Below, in pieces: positions 29,205 to 33,488 of a stretch of 33,488 nucleotides of DNA (within the stretch, counting starts at the first letter, position 1; each line of letters starts with the position of its first letter). The stretch comes from Candidatus Pseudelusimicrobium marinum. Its GTDB lineage: Bacteria > Elusimicrobiota > Elusimicrobia > Elusimicrobiales > Elusimicrobiaceae. The stretch is taken from NCBI GenBank assembly GCA_018656005.1, contig JABHZW010000049.1, positions 1-33,488 on the forward strand, in the 5' to 3' direction. The translations under genes were made by a program, and so were the position numbers. Under the pieces are notes generated by a model. The model saw only the letters and a program-made list of their open reading frames with translations. It was not told the DNA's origin and did not search any database.

Positions 29205-30042
29205 AAATATACGCTATAAAATATTTTTTAGGTCTTTGTTTTTAAAAGCAGGTTGGAATTTTAAAAAATTTCAAAATATAGGCTTTCTATTTGTGATGCT
29301 TCCTACTTTACGCAAAATTTATAAAGACGATAAAAAATTAAAAGCTGTTATAAAAAGAAATTTAGAAATTTTTAATACAAATCCAATAATGTCTAGTTTT
29401 GCTTTTGGGGTGTTAACAAGATTAGAAGAAGAAATATCTAAATCTGAGAAAAAAAATGTAGAAGAAATTGAAGAACACTGGCGTCTTACCAAAGAGGCCA
29501 TAACAACAGCATCTGCTTCTATTGGCGATAATTTGTTTTTGGCTATTTTAAAGGATTTTTCTTTAGTAGTAGCAGTATTTTTAAGCTTAATAGTATCTTT
29601 TAAAAGTTTAACCTATACACATGCCGGATTCTTATATTTTGTAGATGAAATAGAAGTTGTAAATAGTCTAACCCTACTTATACCCGCAATAGCAATGCTT
29701 TTAACATATAATATCGCAACCTTAATGATAAGATGGAACGGGCTCAAATTTGGTTATAACTGTACACGGTTTTCATGTTATGGCTTGCGGATTATAAATT
29801 GGGAAAGAATAATTAGAAACACAAAAATTGCAGGTTTGATATTAGTAGGCTTATGTGTTACTTATTGGTGGTTTAACACATCGGCAATGTCTGTAAATAT
29901 TAGTGATGTTATCGTAACATCAATAGAGGCAATAGCATTTATAACACTGGCTATTGTGTTAAAGAAAAAGGGATTTTCAGCCATACAATTATATATTTTA
30001 TGTATATTAGTAGCTTGTGTGCTATCATTTATAGTACTGTAA
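29197..30042 (+). CDS. PTS mannose-family EIID membrane component
   Basis: IID pairs with IIC. This 281-residue protein begins MDRNIRYKIFFRSLFLKAGW and shows NFKKFQNIGFLFVMLPTLRK, NTNPIMSSFAFGVLTRLEEE and ASIGDNLFLAILKDFS, all typical of IID. The C-terminal part (from about residue 190) has several membrane helices and the segment WNGLKFGYN. The ATG at 29197 overlaps the IIC stop by 8 bases and has GGGAAAG upstream, suggesting coupled translation. An in-frame upstream ATG at 29167 lies well inside IIC and is unlikely to be used. Confidence 0.9.
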   Translation: MDRNIRYKIFFRSLFLKAGWNFKKFQNIGFLFVMLPTLRKIYKDDKKLKAVIKRNLEIFNTNPIMSSFAFGVLTRLEEEISKSEKKNVEEIEEHWRLTKEAITTASASIGDNLFLAILKDFSLVVAVFLSLIVSFKSLTYTHAGFLYFVDEIEVVNSLTLLIPAIAMLLTYNIATLMIRWNGLKFGYNCTRFSCYGLRIINWERIIRNTKIAGLILVGLCVTYWWFNTSAMSVNISDVIVTSIEAIAFITLAIVLKKKGFSAIQLYILCILVACVLSFIVL

Positions 30043-30063
30043 GCTATCAACAAGGAGAATTTA

Positions 30064-30324
30064 GTGATAAAAGAAGAAGTAAAAATTACAAACAAACTTG
30101 GCTTACATGCTAGACCAGCTGCATTAATAGCAAAAGCAGCCAGTGCTTTTAGTAGCGATATAAAGTTTGTGAAAAGTGGAATAGAAGTAAATGCGAAAAG
30201 CATAATGGGAATAATGATGCTTGCTGCAGAATATAATTCTAAAATAGTTATTCTGATAAACGGCGAAGACGAACAGGACGCATTAAAAAAGATAAAAGAT
30301 ATTTTAAAACAAAAGTTTGAGTAG
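30064..30324 (+). CDS. ptsH: Phosphocarrier protein HPr
   Basis: An 86-residue phosphocarrier between enzyme I and IIA. The active His15 lies in NKLGLHARPAALIAKAA. Ser46, the site of HPr kinase, lies in NAKSIMGIMMLAAEYNSKI. Both sites are intact, matching the hprK gene in the same cluster. The start codon is GTG, with a strong AAGGAG 8 bases upstream. No enzyme I gene overlaps it; instead 226 bp with hairpins and a palindromic element separate it from ptsI. Confidence 0.97.
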   Translation: MIKEEVKITNKLGLHARPAALIAKAASAFSSDIKFVKSGIEVNAKSIMGIMMLAAEYNSKIVILINGEDEQDALKKIKDILKQKFE

Positions 30325-30363
30325 GCGACAGGATCGCCCCCCATTTTGCCTTCGGCTTATGGG
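30324..30363 (+). other. GC-rich double hairpin after ptsH
   Basis: GGCGA-CAGGA-TCGCC (30324-30338) is followed by CCCAT..GCC-TTC-GGC..ATGGG (30340-30363). Both are far richer in GC than the surroundings. No T-run follows, so they are not classical terminators. They may stabilise the upstream mRNA's 3' end. The next 70 bp (30364-30433) are AT-rich without a gene, apart from the palindrome CGTAATTTTACG. Confidence 0.45.
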
Positions 30364-30433
30364 TTGTTAGGGAATAAGAGAAAGGGTTGAGAGAAAATAA
30401 GTTAAAAAATTTAAGGTTCGTAATTTTACGAGC

Positions 30434-30541
30434 ATTTTTTCGAAGTTTGAGGCGTTTTGAACCGAAGAGTACGTGCGGAGCAAAGTCCGTAGGACTTGCA
30501 GTACTTGAGGTTCAAAAGAACAAAGAAATTCGGAAAAAGGA
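30434..30541 (+). repeat. Long palindromic element, copy 6 (ahead of ptsI)
   Basis: The left arm starts TTTTTTCGAAGTTTGAGG and continues GTTTTGAACCGAAGAGTAC. The right arm begins GTACTTGAGGTTCAAAAG and reverse-complements to CCTTTTTCCGAATTTCTTTG at its outer end. The core CGAAGAGTA/TACTTGAGG matches copy 4. The tip holds the perfect mini-hairpin AAGTCC-GTA-GGACTT. The outermost right bases are part of the ptsI Shine-Dalgarno (AAGGAG, 30537-30542), so folding the mRNA could hide it. This is the most diverged copy together with copy 5. Confidence 0.75.
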
Positions 30542-30550
30542 GAAGTAAGT

Positions 30551-32299
30551 ATGATAGTTATCCGAGGGGTTGGTGCTAGTTCTGGTATTGCTATGGGTCC
30601 TGCATACATTTTGGATGCAGAGAAAATGCGAGCACATAAAACTAAAATATCCAAAACCTCTGTAAAATCTGAAGTATTAAAATTTAAAAATGCCGTAGAC
30701 TTAACTTTAAAAGATTTAGATACAGCCGAAGCAAAAGCATTAAAAATGCTCGGTAAAGAACATGCAAAATTAATAGAAACACATAAAATGATTCTGCAAG
30801 ATCCTCTTATAAAAAAAGATATCCCAAACAAAATAATAAAAGAAAATGTAACAGCAGAATATGCTCTATTACAAACACTAGAAACTCTAGACGAAGCATT
30901 TAATCGAATAGAAGATACTTTTTTTAAAGAAAGACGACACGATTTGTTTGATGTCTGTAAAAAATTACATAACCATATTGCCAAAAAATCCGAACAGAAA
31001 TTTAAAGATATAACAACACCTGTAATAGTAATAGCTCATACATTATATCCATCAGATACTATCTCTTTACAAGAAAAAAAGGTGCTTGGTTTTACTACAG
31101 ATATCGGCGGTAAAACAAGTCATACAGCATTGCTTGCACAAACTATGCAACTTCCGGCTGTGGTAGGTTTACTTAATGCCAGTGGACAAATAAAAAATGG
31201 TGAAATGATAATAATAGACGGCGAACAGGGTTTGCTTATTGTAGCACCAGATAAAAAAACTTTAGATAAATATAAAAAATTAAGAAAACAATATCTTGAA
31301 AGCGAAAAGAATTTAAAAGCGATAGACAAACTTCCAACAATAACAAAAGATGGTCATAAAATTAAACTTATGCTTAATATAGATGTATCGGAAGATTTAA
31401 GCAAAATAGAAATTAATGCAGATGGTGTTGGCTTACTTCGTACAGAATTTTTATTTATGAACAGAAATTCTGCACCGGGTGAAGAGGAACAAAAATCTGT
31501 TTACACAAGAGTTTTAAAACATTTTAAAAATAAACCTGTAATAATAAGACTTGCAGATTTGGGTGGTGATAAACTTTGTCAATATGCAATAGATAAAGAA
31601 CTTTGTATAAAAGAAGATAACCCGTTTATGGGTCTTCGTGGTATAAGATTATTCTTAAGATATCCAGATATGTTAAAAACACAACTTCGTGCAATTTATA
31701 AAGCTGCCGAGGATAAACAAATTAAAGATACTAATATAAAAATAATGATACCAATGGTATCAACTTTGGCAGAAATTTTAGAAACAAAAAAAATAATTAA
31801 AGAAGTAAAAAACGAACTTATATTAACAAATGCAAAAGTAGAAAACATAGAAGTTGGCATTATGGTAGAGGTGCCATCTTGTGCATTAACATTAGATAAT
31901 ATATTGGGAGAAGTAGATTTTATTTCCATCGGCACTAATGATTTAATACAATATATATTGGCGACAGATAGAGGCAACCCAAAAATAACCGACATGTACG
32001 ATCCTTATAATCCATCTGTTTTAAGAATAATAAGCCTGATAATAAAAACAGCACATCAAAAAGGCAAGCCAGTTGCTGTGTGTGGCGATATAGCTACAGA
32101 TAAAAATATTTCACCCCTACTTGTAGGACTTGGGATAGATAGTTTATCAGTAACACCGCAGACATACTTAAAAACAAAGCAAAAAATTAGAAACATAACT
32201 TTCGAAGATTGTTCGAAAGTGGTAAGTCAGTCGCTGTTAATGGCTAACCCAAAAGAAATAAAGAAATTTGTAGTAGAAAATTTAAATGAAAATCCGTAA
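30551..32299 (+). CDS. ptsI: PTS enzyme I (PEP-protein phosphotransferase)
   Basis: Enzyme I takes phosphate from PEP and gives it to HPr, the entry point of all PTS transport. The 582-residue protein begins MIVIRGVGASSGIAMGPAYI. The phospho-histidine is His191 in GGKTSHTALLAQTMQLPAVV. The PEP-binding barrel shows GVGLLRTEFLFMNR, MGLRGIRLFLRYPD, EVGIMVEVPSCALTLD, SIGTNDLIQYILATDRGN and GKPVAVCGDIA. The length is standard. The gene has AAGGAG 8 bases before the ATG and overlaps lepA by 14 bases at its end. Confidence 0.97.
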   Translation: MIVIRGVGASSGIAMGPAYILDAEKMRAHKTKISKTSVKSEVLKFKNAVDLTLKDLDTAEAKALKMLGKEHAKLIETHKMILQDPLIKKDIPNKIIKENVTAEYALLQTLETLDEAFNRIEDTFFKERRHDLFDVCKKLHNHIAKKSEQKFKDITTPVIVIAHTLYPSDTISLQEKKVLGFTTDIGGKTSHTALLAQTMQLPAVVGLLNASGQIKNGEMIIIDGEQGLLIVAPDKKTLDKYKKLRKQYLESEKNLKAIDKLPTITKDGHKIKLMLNIDVSEDLSKIEINADGVGLLRTEFLFMNRNSAPGEEEQKSVYTRVLKHFKNKPVIIRLADLGGDKLCQYAIDKELCIKEDNPFMGLRGIRLFLRYPDMLKTQLRAIYKAAEDKQIKDTNIKIMIPMVSTLAEILETKKIIKEVKNELILTNAKVENIEVGIMVEVPSCALTLDNILGEVDFISIGTNDLIQYILATDRGNPKITDMYDPYNPSVLRIISLIIKTAHQKGKPVAVCGDIATDKNISPLLVGLGIDSLSVTPQTYLKTKQKIRNITFEDCSKVVSQSLLMANPKEIKKFVVENLNENP

Positions 32300-33488
32300 T
32301 TTTTCCATAATAGCTCATATAGACCACGGCAAATCCACCCTAGCAGACAGAATACTAGAGGATACTGGCACTATATCCAAACGCAAAATGCAGGCCCAAG
32401 TTCTAGACGATATGGAACTTGAGAGAGAACGGGGTATAACCATTAAAGCCAAAGCCGTAAGAATAAAATATAAAGATTATATTCTAAACCTAATAGACAC
32501 ACCAGGACATGTAGATTTTGCATATGAAGTAGCCCGAAGTTTACGAGCTTGTGAAGGTGTACTTTTACTTGTAGATGCTGCACAAGGTGTAGAAGCACAA
32601 ACTGTGGCTCATGCCCATTTAGCCCAAACTTTGGGGCTAAAAATAATACCTGTTTTAAATAAAAACGATTTGCAACAATCCAACCCCGATGCTTGTGAAG
32701 AACAAATTTGGGAAGTTCTAAAAGATACCCCCACAGCAGAAAGAGTTAGCGCAAAAACTGGAATGGGTATGGACGATTTGTTAGACAGAATTATAGAAGA
32801 TATACCAGAACCCACAGGCAATAATAAAGAAAAACTTTCTGCATTAATTTTTGATAGTTATTATGATACTTTCCGTGGTGTAATAATTTATGTACGACTT
32901 GTTGGTGGCACATTAAAAGCTGGCGAAACTTTAAAATTATTTTCTTCTGGTTTTTCAGCAAAAGTTGAAGAAGTCGGATATATGGTACCCCAACTTAAAA
33001 AATGTGCAAAACTTACAGCAGGCGATGTTGGCTATATTGTTACGGGGATAAAAGACATTCATAAAGTAAAAGTAGGCGACACCGTTACCAATGCAGAAGA
33101 CCCTGTAAAAAAACCTCTACCCGGCTATACCGATGCTAAACCTGTTGTGTTTGCAAGTATCTTCCCGGTAGATTCTACCGAATATGTAGCTTTAAGAAAA
33201 GCATTGGAAAAATTAAATTTATCAGATTCGTCTTTCAGTTATCAAAACGAAAATTCTAAAGCACTTGGCTTTGGTTTTCGGCTTGGTTTTATGGGACTAC
33301 TACATATAGAAATTATCAAAGAAAGGATTGAACGGGAATTTAATATCCCACTTATCGCAACAACACCCAATGTTGTATACCATGTAAAATTTAGATTAAA
33401 TAAACATCATCCAGATGCACTTAAACTTTCCGCTTTATCAAATGCTGGTGCAGAAAGTCCTGGCTATAAAGTTATAGATAATCCTGCA
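32286..33488 (+). CDS. lepA: Elongation factor 4 (LepA), first 401 codons
   Basis: LepA is a ribosome-bound GTPase affecting initiation and back-translocation. The visible part starts MKIRNFSIIAHIDHGKSTLA with the P-loop at residues 10-18. It continues with [33 protein letters not shown], the G4 motif NKND (NKID in most family members), and LepA-specific PTLGYTD-like KPLPGYTDAKPVVFASIFPV and LGFGFRLGFMGLLHIEII. No stop is reached before the window edge. The ATG overlaps the ptsI stop by 14 bases, so translation is probably coupled. Presence after ptsI is likely an operon tail rather than a functional link. Confidence 0.96.
   Translation, partial: MKIRNFSIIAHIDHGKSTLADRILEDTGTISKRKMQAQVLDDMELERERGITIKAKAVRIKYKDYILNLIDTPGHVDFAYEVARSLRACEGVLLLVDAAQGVEAQTVAHAHLAQTLGLKIIPVLNKNDLQQSNPDACEEQIWEVLKDTPTAERVSAKTGMGMDDLLDRIIEDIPEPTGNNKEKLSALIFDSYYDTFRGVIIYVRLVGGTLKAGETLKLFSSGFSAKVEEVGYMVPQLKKCAKLTAGDVGYIVTGIKDIHKVKVGDTVTNAEDPVKKPLPGYTDAKPVVFASIFPVDSTEYVALRKALEKLNLSDSSFSYQNENSKALGFGFRLGFMGLLHIEIIKERIEREFNIPLIATTPNVVYHVKFRLNKHHPDALKLSALSNAGAESPGYKVIDNPA

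Overview
The window is AT-rich chromosomal DNA from a bacterium that I cannot place with certainty. It carries one complete rRNA operon, the core transcription and translation genes, and a PTS/HPr-kinase cluster. The mannose-family PTS grouped with hprK, rapZ, HPr and enzyme I, the AT-rich base composition and the overall 16S character suggest a Gram-negative-type anaerobe, possibly Elusimicrobiota. That placement is tentative. The 16S at 17627-19137 would settle it.

Left half, all on the minus strand and therefore read right to left: alaS, a squalene/phytoene synthase gene, two candidate rRNA promoters, 16S, tRNA-Ile(GAU), tRNA-Ala(UGC), 23S, 5S, rplJ, rplL, rpoB, rpoC, rpsL, rpsG, fusA and the first 63 codons of tuf. 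The rRNA operon lies directly in front of rplJL-rpoBC-rpsLG-fusA-tuf, with about 130 bp between 5S and rplJ. About 19 kb of ribosome and RNA polymerase genes therefore point the same way and may be partly co-transcribed. RNA-processing stems flanking 16S and 23S can be read directly from the sequence.

Right half, all on the plus strand from 23326: a small two-helix membrane protein, a diacylglycerol-kinase-family lipid kinase, long-form hibernation factor hpf, an unknown membrane-anchored protein, hprK, rapZ, mannose-family PTS IIA, IIB, IIC and IID, HPr (His15 and Ser46 both present), enzyme I, and the first 401 codons of lepA. Enzyme I, HPr, IIA and IIB form a complete phosphorelay to the IIC/IID permease, and HprK can act on HPr Ser46. 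The genes are tightly spaced or overlapping.

The most unusual signal is a family of six long imperfect palindromes, each about 105-137 bp: 2441-2562, 13303-13434, 16532-16668, 16962-17094, 17167-17273 and 30434-30541. Four of them sit inside the rRNA operon spacers. The two arms of each copy match each other, but arms differ between copies, so the stem appears to be maintained. An asymmetric core (GCGACG..TAGT on one arm, ACTT.AGGAGC on the other) is conserved or recognisable in most copies. The tips carry small hairpins, several containing GCGAAGC. Copies stop at or within a few bases of functional boundaries such as the tRNA-Ala ends, the 23S processing stem, a stop codon and a Shine-Dalgarno site. 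I see no transposase in the window. A second, unrelated 27-bp palindromic repeat occurs twice (17577 and 20705).
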